64,000 nt of DNA from Macrostomum hystrix (taxonomy: Eukaryota; Platyhelminthes; Macrostomidae), in contig CATNEN010000029.1 of assembly GCA_950097015.1 (NCBI GenBank), positions 930,001 through 994,000 on the forward strand. The letters are read 5' to 3'. Every line of letters begins with the position of its first letter. The first letter of the stretch is position 1. The notes beneath the pieces are model-generated. The model ran no database searches. It had not been told where the DNA came from and worked only from the letters and a program-made list of their open reading frames with translations. Both the position numbers and the translations under genes were made by a program. Positions 11,201 through 29,660 of the stretch are shown here, piece by piece.

Positions 11201-12131
11201 GTACAGTGTTTTATGTTTATACTATAAAATCTTTGGATCTAGGATCGATTCTTAAAGCTCAAATCAATGACTCTACACGCACTGATTGTTAACGAAATTC
11301 ACAGTGTGCTTTACTTTCTTAATTTAGATCGCATGCGCTGGTTTAGTTCAGACTTCAAAATGCTCCCAGAAGGAATCATTTTATTTGTTAATCCACCAAG
11401 CTCTGAAGGGCAGTAAGCTAAAGCACCCGGGGAGACTCGACTAGACAAGGCGGAAGAGAGAAAAAATGAAGACTAGTTTTCGCGTGCCCCAGCCCTGAGC
11501 TGTCTTTCAACTCATGTTGAGAATAGTAATTCTCTGTCCCTGTGAATAGTAACAATGCTGGGCCTAAAAATAACTTTCTTTTGTCTGCTATAAGCTCCTT
11601 GGCCTTACTGACCTAATATGTACTTTTTTTCTTTTTTTAAGGTTTTTTTTTAATGTGTCCATAAGCCAGTCACTTAATTCCTAATTTTCCAATATACCGA
11701 GTTGTCAAATGGTTGCCAGTATCAACTAGGGGTAGAAATTCAGCTTTGGTGTCCATGGACTGAACAGTTGCACAAGTTGTACACCATCCAACCAGGCCCT
11801 CTGCCAGGAGCTCGGCTATCGACTGGCTTCAACCCGGCAGGCGGTGCAATCGAACGGCCTGGACGTCAACGGCAGTTTCGGTCGCGGCGGCGGCAGCCGG
11901 AGCAGCGCCAGTAGTCGCAGCAGCAGCGTCAGCAGCAGCAGCGGGGGCGGCGGCAGCGGCGGCAGCGGAAGCGGAGGCGGCAGTCGCGGCCGAGGCCAGG
12001 CTTGGGAGTCGGCGACGGTGTCGGAGGTGCACGCCCTGTGCCGCAGCCAATCAGCGGTGCTGATGATCCGCCGGGTGCCTCCGCTGCCGGCCGAGGCCCG
12101 ACAATCGGAGAAATCGGCTCTCGAAATCTGA
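8246..12131 (+). CDS. Ebony-like protein: degenerate adenylation domain plus C-terminal amine-selecting-type domain
   Basis: Exons 8246-9176, 9537-10213, 10314-11053 and 11796-12131 (stop TGA) join in phase with AG/GT borders; a first exon may lie at 6807. The first two exons form an AMP-binding (NRPS-type adenylation) domain that lines up with insect Ebony: LLRSHYVTRLVTSPSFLTDL against the A4 region, IGEPLPPRIADDFF, the A5-like FYGCVEACG, and the A7/A8 remnant RTGDFGQLTDGRLLCYGRAD. Ebony joins beta-alanine to dopamine or histamine. Here the A3 phosphate-binding loop (SGSTGxPKG in Ebony) reads ETLGGRLVN, and I found neither the A8 Q-x-K-x-R-G nor the A10 lysine nor a carrier-domain GGNSL motif. 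Exons 3-4 carry a region (RVADDSITQALCQELGYRLA) resembling the acetyltransferase-like end of Ebony, interrupted by a Ser/Gly-rich linker. The frames are intact, so it looks like an expressed but catalytically altered paralogue; a decaying gene is the alternative. Confidence 0.7.
9177..9455 (+). repeat. 27-bp minisatellite starting at a splice donor
   Basis: About ten copies of a 27-bp unit that begins 'gtgagtgctggggctgcagt' and ends 'gatttca'. The first copy starts exactly at the GT donor of the Ebony-like exon ending at 9176, so every unit repeats the TCA/GTGAGT donor context. It fills most of intron 9177-9536. Open frames across it on both strands are artefacts. Confidence 0.9.
11054..11795 (+). 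other. last intron of the Ebony-like gene
   Basis: Donor CAG/GTGCGC at 11053/11054 and acceptor 'catccaaccag' before 11796. It contains a low-complexity 'tgtactgtg' stretch (11085-11175) and AT-rich filler, with a SINE family 1 fragment ('gtccatggactgaacag', 11750-11768) close to the acceptor. Confidence 0.6.
11745..11795 (+). repeat. fragment of SINE family 1 next to a splice acceptor
   Basis: The stretch 'gtccatggactgaacagttg' at 11750-11769 matches the SINE body. The fragment reaches to within about 30 bp of the acceptor at 11795, so it may supply part of the branch-point region. Confidence 0.45.
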
Positions 12132-12826
12132 GAATGTTCATTATTGTGAATGTAATATGCTTTCAAATGCAACAGATCATGTACTAGTATTGCTCGTAGA
12201 TAAGTTATTATTCTTCATCATGGATATATTTCAAGTCTACTCGGTGTTATCTGCAGTTACATGTGGTCTTCAGCTCACATTAATGAAGACCCACTCGTGG
12301 CTTTTGGCACCGTTTTTTATACAGAGCAAAAACTCGTCTAGTGCTTTACCAGGAAAGTGTCGTGTCTTTGTTTTAAAAAAGGCTTCTTAGTCGCGTGACA
12401 CGATTGAACTTTTGCTTTAAGAGTACATTTTAGTAGTTTTGTTTTCTTTCGGGGTTTGATTCACAAATGATAAAAAGTCGCGATAGAAGCGGGTGAATTT
12501 CTTGTGACTTCAGACATTTTTCGGCTAATTCATGTCAGCCAATCATAGACTGAGAGAAGGAACCAAAGTCAGCAGAACTGTTTCGTTTAGCCAGCCAATC
12601 ACAGCACTTTCTACAATCAGTTTGATAAGTTTTGTTTATAACGAGTTCGCAGTTGTTAAAATAATGCCTAGCGACTCTACACTAAGCAAGTTTTGTTTTG
12701 CATTGCTTTGTCCCTAAATTCCTTCTCTGATTTTCTGTCGGTCGCATATCGTTGCAACTCTAAAAATTTCTTTTTTGATCGCGAAATAGAGAGACAATTT
12801 TCCTGACTTCGGCAACTCTTTGAACC
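12132..12826. other. 3' flank of the Ebony-like gene, no gene
   Basis: AT-rich sequence. Short open frames at 12157 and 12532 have no recognisable domains. No clear AATAAA follows the stop codon. Confidence 0.4.
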
Positions 12827-13078
<252 letters not shown>

Positions 13079-13082
<4 letters not shown>

Positions 13083-13656
13083 TTTTTTATTATGCCTGAA
13101 TGTATATCATTTCATATTCAGTGAAAATCGAAAGATCTTAAGCATTTCAAAACTCGCAAGTTTATTTGTCATTTACGGTCATAGTTTTTCCGTCCAAGCG
13201 CAGTTGCAGGCAGTTACAGGTAGATATGAGCAGCATTTGAGGCATTACAAAAACTAAATTAATAATTGACAAAGAAAAGAAACGAAATTAGCGAAATAAT
13301 CATTGGTGGTTGACTGGGCGGCTTACCATACCTGTTCATCATTCACTACCGATTAAATAGAGATTTGGTGTAACTAGATCACCTAATGTTCTGGTTATCC
13401 GTTATAGTTTAAAGGTAGACAAATTCCTTTTGGTTTCAATTTCTATCTATAAACTGGGAATAGAAATACCAATTTATTGGTTTAGATTAGCCGCCAGAGA
13501 GTTAAACAGATCCAGAATAAAATCCGTAGCTTGAATCGATTCGCCGACTGCACACCGACTCTTCGAAACATCATCGTCTGGGAAATGTTGACCAAAATTC
13601 TGCAATTAATGTGCATTTTGATTTATTTAATAGCATGTACTGGTGGGTTCTGAAGT
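13079..13656. other. AT-rich intergenic DNA, nothing recognised
   Basis: No coding signal. A short 'ttgactgggcggctaccat'-like block near 13312-13330 resembles a piece of the SINE fragment at 7825. The left target duplication of the next SINE (CTGAAGT) is at 13650-13656. Confidence 0.4.
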
Positions 13657-14032
13657 AACTAATAATAATAATAATAATAATAATTGCAGGACGGCTGCGG
13701 GCAATGGCACATCATTTGGTGACACTAGACCTGCAGACAGCGAGGAGACAATTCTGCCCATTCCGCTGACTCCTGAGCACACACGCACACAGATACCGTA
13801 CACGCTCACACTGCTGGTGTGTACATCTGCCCCGACTTTCTCATCGTCAGGCAGTGTACACTCTCATTGTGCCTTGGAGGTTGGCCCTCAAGGGCGTAAA
13901 TTGCACGACAAGCCCCCAAGCCTTCTCTCCGCGGCTTCGCCCCAAATGAATGTGGCTTCACCGGAATCGAACTCTTGGACCTTGTTACGAGAGGCAAACG
14001 CGTTACTAGCTCTGCCACTCACCCCCCGGGTA
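13657..14032 (-). mobile_element. SINE family 2 copy
   Basis: On the minus strand the element starts with a tRNA-like head carrying a decayed B box, followed by the body block 'gagggccaacctccaaggca' (near 13875-13895), the block 'gatgagaaagtcggggcag' and a (TTA)n tail (TAA repeats on the plus strand at 13660-13682). A 7-bp direct repeat CTGAAGT at 13650-13656 and 14033-14039 is a likely target duplication. The small open frames inside it are not genes. Confidence 0.75.
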
Positions 14033-14333
14033 CTGAAGTTGGTCGGTGTGTGTGTTCTGTGGGTGACTACCCGGGTACTGAATTTGTTCTGAAGGGAGTT
14101 TAGGAACTAAGACAAAAGTTCATTAGACTGCAGCAATGCAGTAAATTTTTCACAATACACTGTTGTTTATAGTTAAAAGTGCATATATACGTACGAGTTA
14201 GGCAGAAAAAATAATATATTGTTTTTATGGGTTATGTTTACTAAGCCAGTGCTGTCAAACGAACTCACGGTCCACTGCAACCAGCAAATTCAGAAGACAG
14301 TTCCTCTCGCCACCGCTTCTGCGGCTGTTGTTA

Positions 14334-14335
<2 letters not shown>

Positions 14336-14366
<31 letters not shown>
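14336..14366. repeat. short (CTG)n tract
   Basis: About ten CTG units with flanking TTG/TTA. It lies just beyond the proposed last exon of the kinase gene, in its 3' flank on the minus strand. I found no splice context that would make it coding. Confidence 0.8.
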
Positions 14367-14368
<2 letters not shown>

Positions 14369-14551
14369 ACTGCTCAAATAGCGTGAGTACTAGATCAGGT
14401 TATGAGAACAAAAATGGCTATTTATAGAACCAAATCGGGTTATTGGCAAGCGAGCGCCGAGTCCAGGAGCCAGCTGGACTTGATCAGCTGACTAGAAGCT
14501 AGTTACAAACAAAAACAAACAAATCGATTATTGGCTAGTAGCCTGCTATCA

Positions 14552-21422
<6,871 letters not shown>

Positions 21423-21598
21423 CAATGGGTACCAGCATCAGCTGGGATAATTGAAGGTGGGTGTGGCGTCCCCCCAGTCCGTGGACTGAACAGCTGTACG
21501 CAGCCTTCAGATGCGCCGCGCATTAGCTGCGGCTGTGCTGTCGGCTGCACATCTGACCCAATTGAGGCAGGTGTAATCAATTATTATTATTATTATAA
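21423..21598 (+). repeat. SINE family 1, 5'-truncated copy nearly identical to the 54 kb copy
   Basis: Starts at 'aatgggtaccagcatcagct' and matches 54393-54561 with only a few base differences, ending in (ATT)n. The head is missing. The near identity of two copies 33 kb apart points to recent activity. Confidence 0.85.
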
Positions 21599-21744
21599 AG
21601 AGGAAACTGGCTATGTAATTGAATTGCACCGTTTAGGAATCGGCATCAGAAAATAAATACAGAATGTTTAATTTCAACAGAGTTAATGCCATCTCTCTAG
21701 GCAGAGAAAAAGTCTAGAGTATCAAAATGGCAAAAAGCAATCAT

Positions 21745-22110
21745 TGCAGGAGGGCTGCGGGCAATGGCACATCATTGGGTGACAGTAGACCCGCAGCCAG
21801 CGAGGAGGCAATTCTGCCCATTCCGCTGACTCCTGAGCACACACGCACACAGATACTGTACACAGACACACGCTCACACTGCAGGTGTGTACATCTGCCC
21901 TGACTTTCTCATCGTCAGGCAGTGTACACTCTCACTGTGCCTTTGTGGTTGGCCCTCAAGGGCTTAAATTGCACGACAAGCCCACAAACCTTCTCTCTTC
22001 GCGGTTGGACCCCAAATGAATGTGGCCTCGCCGCGGAATCGACCTTTAGCGAGAGGCAAACGCGGTAATCACCCTGCCACTCTACCCTCTCGACGCTATA
22101 GCGTTGATCG
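21745..22110 (-). mobile_element. SINE family 2 copy
   Basis: On the minus strand it shows the tRNA-like head (partly decayed near 22050-22085), the ccaaatgaatgtgg block (22011-22024 on the plus strand), the body, and ends at 'ccctcctgcaatgattgc'. No clear target duplication was seen. Confidence 0.75.
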
Positions 22111-24047
22111 TTCGATAAATACACGTACGTGATAATATTACTGACAGTACATTAGTTTTTTTCTAGACATGAGGAGTGTTTATTTAGACTTACCTCGATC
22201 TACTCAAATTTAGAAGTTTGTCGATGACACCAAAGTTATATGTCCGACTTATTTTTCTATCGAATATTTCAATACGTGTTTGCTGAAAAATGAAACAAAT
22301 TTCAGAATAAGTTTAGTTAAATGGCCAGGAAGCAGTGGTGTATTATACACCTTCAATAGCGCTTTGGCAGATACAGCTTAATTATACCACCCCATACATT
22401 TGGTTCTGTTTTCCAGGGCAACCAACCCAGACACGTACATTCTCTATTTTAACAATTGAGCACTTGTAGCCCGAACAGTGTACATATAGTTTGAGCCTAT
22501 TGAGACTTTTCGGGTGAACTCAAAACTCGGGATACATGCTGGCCTGCTTTTCCTGCTGCTACTGTCCACTCTGCGAAAGCGGTTGAGAAAAATAATAGAA
22601 GAGACTCGCGCAACACTCGGACCACTTCATCTTTAAATAATCTGCACACCGAAAGAGAATATGCAATGGTCCAGTGCGCTGCTGCATCTATATATATAAG
22701 CTACCTTTAGCCAATGCTGTGACATAAGTCCCCGCAGCCCATTATGGATTGTAATTTCGTCTAAAAAATGTAATTCTGGCACACAAACAACTGAAGAAAA
22801 GCTGCAAGTCCTTAGCTTATTTGCATGAAGAGTGTTGCTGCAGTGGCCAGTTGAGTTTATTATTCATTAAAAATAATAAAGCTGCTTCATTTAAAAGCAG
22901 CTGCGCGGTGCGCAGGCATTTTCAATTGAATCGGAGAGGCAAATACTGTGTGGGCGCTCTTTGGATTCCAACGGCTGCATATGCGTCATGCAGATATTTA
23001 ATCCGTACGTAAGGAAGATCAATAAGAGTTACATTATAGATACTTCTTTTTGAAATGAATCTTCAAGAAAACTAGAAAACTGTGACACCGATCAGTTCCT
23101 AAGAACTGTATCGCTAAAAAAATCTATTTGATCTAAGAAAGAATATTTACATTGAAGTATTATATTTCAACAATAAAGGAATCCTTAATGGAATTCATGC
23201 AAAGCAAAAATGTATCCGTGTACAAAATTGCACAGCGACAGCGTCCCTGTCAACGTGCCGGATTGAACTTTAATTTTTATTGACAGTTGCCAATCAACAG
23301 TTATTGACAGGAGTCTACTCCTAGTGGTCCTTGTGTTGCTAGTGCAGAAGTAACAATACTTTGTAGATTCAGACTATAGCCAAATATAGTAGCGCTTGAC
23401 AGTTAATGCAATAAAAAATACGTATTTATGCGAATAATGATTACGAAAATTATTATAGATGCAGCAATAACTCTGCAAAAATGTAAAAATTCAAAGTGCG
23501 CTATGTGATCATTTGAAAATATTAAATTAAGAAGTTAATACTTTTATGTTCTTTGAAAGCCTATGTTTTACTGTTCTGATGCAATGTGCAGATCGGAGAA
23601 GCACGTATTTGAAGAACATCAAAGTACCGCTTTTCATAGAAATATTCACTTTTTGCATAAGGCTCTTTTGCTATAAAGCCATAAAGCTATTTTACATTAG
23701 GTTATAAGGTTATAAGTTTAAGTCATAAGGTTATTTGACTTTATGGTACCTGTGTTGAAAAAGATAATATGTATCGTATAGTTTGTAATATAAAACTTTA
23801 CAACTTACTGTAAACAGACAAGTACGGCCGCAATCGCTTTTATTTTTTTCTATGATTTTATCCAGTTTTCATATATTTCACAAGGTAGCTTACTATATAT
23901 TTTGTCAATGCTTAAACTTTAAAACTTGATACGAACACGAAAACCCGTTTTTTATTCTAGCTGCCAGTTTTTCTTTAGAACAAAAACTGCATGTACTAAG
24001 GTATAACTTTATAAAGCAATACAAATAATTAAAAGTTCAACAACCCA
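22111..24047. other. AT-rich intergenic DNA
   Basis: Nearly 2 kb with no recognisable gene, tandem array or inverted repeat. It includes the region 5' of the carrier gene; no promoter motif could be assigned. Confidence 0.5.
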
Positions 24048-27000
24048 ATGGAGACCAAGATACAAAAAGAAAATGCTTCTTGCGAAACAAATCTATTAGA
24101 TAATCTACTTTCCCTGAAAGGGAGGGCAACACTTCTTCTTTGTGGAGGTAAGAACATTTGAATGAAATATATATTTGTAATGTGTATTTATAGAGTTAAA
24201 GCTCTTGCTTTTTGCCACATTTGAGCAAATGCCACGATTTCCTTCCAATTAGAAAAATAAGACCAATGTATTATAATTAAAACTATAATATAAATGTACA
24301 ATGATTTTCTATTTCAGAAAACATAGAAGTGTAATATTACTCTTTCTTGAATGTAGTTAAAAATATAATCTGTAACCCTGTTGTTTAACCTACTAGTGCT
24401 ATTAAAGAGCCTAACGAAATGAAAAAATTCAATATGATTTTTGGTAAAGGCAATATTTTATTACTTTTAAAACTTTGTTTATTCGTTTTTTTACATTGTT
24501 CTAAAATTGTATCATCCTTTTTGGGTTGGTATTTGGTACTTGATACTTGGTATTGCTTGATACAACCTAGACTAATAGTCAATTGATAAGTACCACACCA
24601 TTGTAGGCTCAAAATTTAGGTCACTTTATAAAAGTCACTAGATTACTGTTAATTAGCAAAAAATAATTATATCAGTAACAAACTCTGTGAGGCACGACTT
24701 TGTTGATTGGTTTGTGTCATAGTTATATTGTAGAAATAAAGTCTTATTTTATACTACTCAAGTACTTTAAAAAGACATGGATTACATTGTACCTGTAGTT
24801 CCCAAAACATAGCAATAAAGTTCTAGACATATAAATATATATATTATACTTCGACTTTTCATATGAGTGTTGTATACATTGACATGTCTTTTTATATATA
24901 TATAACTAAAGCCAGCTTAAACTAAAAATTAAACTGCCAAACTCTAAATGTTAATAATTTTAGGTCTCGCTGGCTGCCTTGCAAAAACAACAGTTGCCCC
25001 ATTGGACAGGGTGAAGATTCTATTGCAGACACACAATAAAGCTCACGAGTCACATGGTAAGTTCTTAGATAGCTATCTTACTATCATGTTTCAGTTAGCT
25101 AGATTGTTAGTAGACTAACTACACTGAAAATGTTTCATATTTTTACTTCTTAGTTTTTGTAGTGTCCTAAAATAGTTTCTTTATACATTCTCAGGAATAT
25201 TTTCCACGCTGCGCCATGTCTGGTCAGTTGAGGGCCTTTCTGGCCTCTATCGCAGCAATGGAGCTCAGATGATTAGAATATTTCCATACTCAGCAATACA
25301 ATTCTTTTCATTCGATGTCTACAATACTGTAAGTTGAAAACTCGTGCATTGTTATGAATTGCAATGATAGTCTAATAATATAAATACTAGTGAAAAAGAC
25401 TTTTTCGGTATGCTTACTGCTTACTTATTATTTTAATTTTCTTTTCAGAATCTGTCTGCCTCGCTTGGTGGCGGAGACTTGACAAGATTAATCAGTGGGT
25501 CTATGGCCGGTAAGTTGACAGCGAACTTTGGTAGGCCTAGTAATCTAGGTTTTACTACCTCCAGTCTTTTAGTTTTTTTAAAATTCTCAAATCAGTTAGC
25601 CTTCTCTGCCAGATCCTCAAATCAGTTCTCTCCCAGATCCTCAAATCCGTTAGCCTTCACTCCCAGATCCTCAAATCCGTTAGCCTTCACTCCCAGATCC
25701 TCAAATCCGTTAGCCTTAACTCCCAGATCCTCAAATCCGTTAGCCCTCTCTCCCATATCCTCAAATCCGTTAGCCTTCACTCCCAGATCCTCAAATCAGT
25801 TAGACTTCTCTCCCATATCCTCAAATCCGTTAGCCTTCTCTCCCAGATCCTCAAATCCGTTAGCCTTCACTCCCAGATCCTCAAATCAGTTAGACTTCTC
25901 TCCCATATCCTCAAATCCGTTAGCCTTCTCTCCCAGATCCTCAAATCCGTTAGCCTTCACTCCAAGATCCTTAAATCCGTTAGCCTTCTCTCCCAGATCC
26001 TCAAATCCGTTAGCCTTCACTCCCAGATCCTCAAATCCGTTAGCCTTCACTCCCAGATCCTTAAATCCGTTAGCCTTCTCTCCCAGATCCTCAAATCCGT
26101 TAGCCTTCACTCCCAGATCCTTAAATCCGTTAGCCTTCACTCCCAGATCCTTAAATCCGTTAACCCTCTCTCCCAGATCCTGAAATCAGTTAGCCCTCTC
26201 TCCCAGATCCTCAAATCCGTTAGCCTTCACTCACAGATCCTCAAATCCGTTAGCCTTCACTCCCAGATCCTCAAATCCGTTAGCCTTCACTCCTAGATCT
26301 TCAAATCTGTTAGCTTTTACTCCCAGATCCTCAAATCGGTTAGCCCTCTTTCCCAGATCCTGAAATCTGTTAGCCTTCTCTCTCAGATCCTCAAATCCGT
26401 TAGCCTTCTCTCCTAGATCCGCAAATCAGTTGAGTTGTTTCTTCGAAGATAGATGTGTTATTAATTTGCAGTCTTTTCATCGCGGTGCGAGCAATTGCTC
26501 ACATACCTTTGCCTTTCATCGAAGGAATGACAGCCGTCACTCTCACATATCCGCTGGATGTTGTACGGACCCGCCTCGCTTACCAATCGGCCTCTTCACC
26601 GGCAGCCGTCGCCAATTATTCTGGCATCGCCGACTGCCTGCGCCACCTCCGGACCCAGCGAGCTCTGTACGCCGGCCTGGGCCCAAGTTTGGCCGGCATG
26701 GCGCCCTACGCCGGCGTCAGCTTCAGCGCCTATCATTGGCTTCAACGCCAGGCTGTCGAACGCTGGCCCGGCCTGTTCGCCAGCGTCGGCTCGGAGGACG
26801 AGCCGTCCCGGCTGCGCGCCTGGGCTCGGCCGCTGATTGGCGGCCTGGCCGGTGCCGCAGCTCAGACTGTGAGCTACCCACTAGACTGCGCTCGGCGCTC
26901 TATGCAGGTGGGTCTGTGTTCATCTTGATTAATTGGATCACAACCTCACCTGTCATCATCACAGCCTTACCTGTCATCATCACAGCCTCACCTGTCATCA

Positions 27001-27368
27001 TCACAGCCTTACCTGTCATCACCACAGCCTCACCTGTCATCATCACAGCCTCACCTGTCATCATCACAGCCTCACCTGTCATCATCACAGCCTCACCTGT
27101 CATCATCACGGCCTCACCTGTCATCATCACAGCCTCACATTATCTCCAATTTCTTCCACAGGTGGCAGGCGCACCCGGTAATCTAAACCTGGCCGCGGGA
27201 TCGTCGGCGCCTGCAGGAGCCGCGGCCACCCTGTCACAATTGTACAGCCGCTACGGCGTGGTGTCCGGCCTCTATAGAGGTCTGTCGTTAAACTACCTGC
27301 GCGTGGTGCCCACCGCCGGAGTATCATTTGCCGCCTACGAAACTCTGCGCCAGGCGTTTGGAGTGTGA
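24048..27368 (+). CDS. SLC25A16: mitochondrial carrier, SLC25A16 type
   Basis: Six exons, 24048-24147, 24964-25056, 25195-25328, 25449-25509, 26525-26907 and 27162-27368, join in frame to 325 codons plus stop (human SLC25A16 is 332). The three mitochondrial-carrier signature motifs are present: PLDRVK (exon 2), PLDVVR (exon 5) and PLDCAR (exon 5). Family-specific stretches match SLC25A16: AKTTVAPLDRVKILLQTHN, SNGAQMIRIFPYSAIQFFSF, SGSMAGMTAVTLTYPLDVVR, GMAPYAGVSF and YRGLSLNYLRVVPTAGVSF. The product should be an inner-membrane transporter with six helices; the human protein has been tied to coenzyme A or its precursor, by homology only. Exons 1-4 are AT-rich and exons 5-6 GC-rich, an unusual split within one gene. 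Introns 4 and 5 are filled by tandem repeats. Confidence 0.92.
25585..26425. repeat. 30-bp minisatellite filling carrier intron 4
   Basis: About 28 units around 'ccagatcctcaaatccgtta' plus 'gccttcactc', exact period 30 bp. It occupies most of intron 25510-26524. A 234-codon open frame across it is a repeat artefact that begins by reading through the donor of exon 4. Confidence 0.95.
26940..27142. repeat. 21-bp minisatellite filling carrier intron 5
   Basis: About nine to ten units of 'cctgtcatcatcacagcctc' plus one base, in intron 26908-27161, ending some 20 bp before the acceptor at 27161. Confidence 0.95.
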
Positions 27369-28415
27369 CAAATGTGCCTCCTCTTTGTTTATTCGGTATT
27401 GATTGTCTTCGGGTACAAGCTTAGGTAATGACCAGTTTATTAACATACTGCATTTGGCCCCAACTTATCCCACAAACCTGTCACTCCAGAATCTCACTCT
27501 GTTATAGTAGCCAGTTTATCCAATTGGTTCTGAGTTCTAGTTGCACAGGAAAGTTGTAAAAAAAGTTGCTTTTCTCAGAGCAAATAATATGAGAATATTA
27601 ACCATTTTTTACTTTAACTTCTTGCTCCTGGTTTTTTAATAGATCTTATTAGCTTAGCTGATTAGATAAGTTTGTTTTTAATTTTCGTAGTTTTTTTCTG
27701 CAAATCTGATGTGTTTTTTTAAATACGCAATGCAAACTACTATTTAGTAGTGAATGTGGTTGCTTTTTAAATGAGAGATTTCGAGTTTTTTATCTATTTC
27801 AGTTTTAAAGCCTCTAAGTTTCTCCAGAGTCATTTAAAAGGTTATTTCTCTGCTTTTTAATTTCTGCTTCGCTAGAGAGAATACAGACATCGTTTAAAGG
27901 TAATTTTATTTTTCGAAATAATAATTTGGTCATAGACTAAAACCGTCACGGAAAGAGGAGGTAAATGCATCGTAGGTGTTGGTTCTGACAGCTTTCTGGT
28001 CAATAATCTGGTAACATAATCGGCTTATTTAATAGACATTTTGCGGTGTCTCAAACAATACGGGAAATCAGAAGTTACAAAATAGTATCGACTTTTTCGT
28101 CCCAATTACGAATTTTGTCACCTGGACTGTCAGTATTTCTTCGAAGCAAATGCTTCTTTCGAGTCTGCTCCATTTTTCTCTCGTCTTTTTCTACATAGAT
28201 TTTTTGCACTAGGTTTTAGTGACAAAAATATTATAACTGCCCAGTTTAATTATCTTATATTCATTCAAGTAGCTTTGCTTCTTTGACACTGGCTCGAATC
28301 TGGCACATGTGTTTCGTTAATTAGAAAAATGCAATTACAAAAAAATTAAATGATTTGTCATTCTACCTACTTATAGTAGAAGCTTACTCTGTAAAAATCG
28401 TAATTACTGCAGGTA
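27369..28415. other. 3' flank of the carrier gene, AT-rich
   Basis: No gene recognised. The right end (28405-28415) is the left copy of the SINE target duplication. Confidence 0.45.
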
Positions 28416-28769
28416 ATAATAAAAAATAAGAAAAAAAATAATTGCAGGAGGGCTGCGAGCAGTGGCACATCATTTAGTCACACTGGACCCGCAGCCAGCG
28501 AGGAGGCAATTCTGCCCATTTCGCTGACTCCTGAGCACACACGCACACAGATACTGTACGAAGCCACACGCTCACACAAGTGTGTACATCTGCTCTGACT
28601 TTCTCATCGTCAGGCAGTGTACAATTCACTGTGCCTTGAAGGTTGGCCCTCAATGGCGTAAATTGCACGACAAGCCCCCAAGCCTTCTCTCAGCGGTTGC
28701 GCCGTGGAATCGAACTTAGGGACCGTGGTGCGAGAGGCAAACGCGTTAACCGCTCTGCCACCGACCCCC
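28416..28769 (-). mobile_element. SINE family 2, full-length copy with 11-bp perfect target duplication
   Basis: On the minus strand it begins 'gggggtcggtggcagagcgg' (A box), then 'agttcgattcc' (B box), the body, and an AT tail at 28416-28440. TACTGCAGGTA occurs at both 28405-28415 and 28770-28780. This copy defines the family ends well. Confidence 0.9.
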
Positions 28770-28780
28770 TACTGCAGGTA

Positions 28781-29284
28781 TGAGCCAGAGTCAAGTTGTC
28801 GAAGTATTTGCTGCTTTATTTCGCAAAGCTTCTACTTCTACTGCTATGTACTCGTAGTATTTTTAGTTCTTTGTTTTCATTTTAAGAAAGTTTTTATTCA
28901 GGCACTCGCGTTTTATTCATAGAGAATATAACGACATCTGCCCAAAACAGAGATTTGATTTATTTTAACTGTCAGAAAATGTTTGCGGACACATTAAAAG
29001 TTCATCTGGCCTTTTTATTTTATCGTGGAAGTTTGTTAATTTGACTAAAACGTTGCTGTTTACATATGATTTATATTTGCGTGCTGACAAGTCTAGTTTA
29101 TTAATTTCCTAGGTTTTAGCAGTTAGGACGGTCACGCACGTGTTTTATATGTATGAAACACTTACAAAATAGCACACAGTAATTTTATGCTAACTATTCA
29201 TTCACTTAATTTAGACTTTGCTATCGCTTTCATAGTTGCAAGCCAACGTCCTACAGTAGGTTAATCTATAAGAGCTGATGATCC
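28781..29284. other. AT-rich intergenic DNA, nothing recognised
   Basis: No coding signal or structured repeat was seen before the 30-bp array. Confidence 0.45.
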
Positions 29285-29660
29285 TGCAGTAGGTTGTAGA
29301 CATGATCCTACAGTAGATCAATCTTCAAGACATGGTCCTACAGTAGGTTAATCTATAAGAGATGGTCCTACAGTAGGTTAATCTATAAGAGATGGTCCTT
29401 CAGTAGGTTAATCTATAAGAGATGGTCCTACAGTAGGTTAATCAATAAGAGATGGTCCTTCAGTAGGTTAATCTATAAGAGATGGTCCTTCAGTAGGTTA
29501 ATCTATAAGAGATGGTCCTACAGTAGGTTAATCTATAAGAGATGGTCCTACAGTAGGTTAATCTATAAGAGATGGTCCTACAGTAGGTTAATCTATAAGA
29601 GATGGTCCTACAGTAGATAAATCTACAAGACATGGTCTTACAGTAGGTTAATCTCGGAGC
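29285..29660. repeat. 30-bp minisatellite
   Basis: About 12 units around 'gatggtcctacagtaggtta' plus 'atctataaga', exact 30-bp period, with outer units more diverged than inner ones. Confidence 0.95.

Noticed and set aside
11829-12172. Minus-strand frames of Pro/Leu- and Ala-rich protein
   Set aside because: Antisense of the Ser/Gly-rich last exon of the Ebony-like gene, which joins in frame to upstream exons.
13643-14092. 149-codon plus-strand frame
   Set aside because: Lies entirely in a SINE family 2 copy; similar short frames recur in other copies.
25479-26183. 234-codon frame continuing carrier exon 4
   Set aside because: It reads through a good donor (GCCG/GTAAGT) into the intron's 30-bp repeat; the carrier family requires the splice to 26525.
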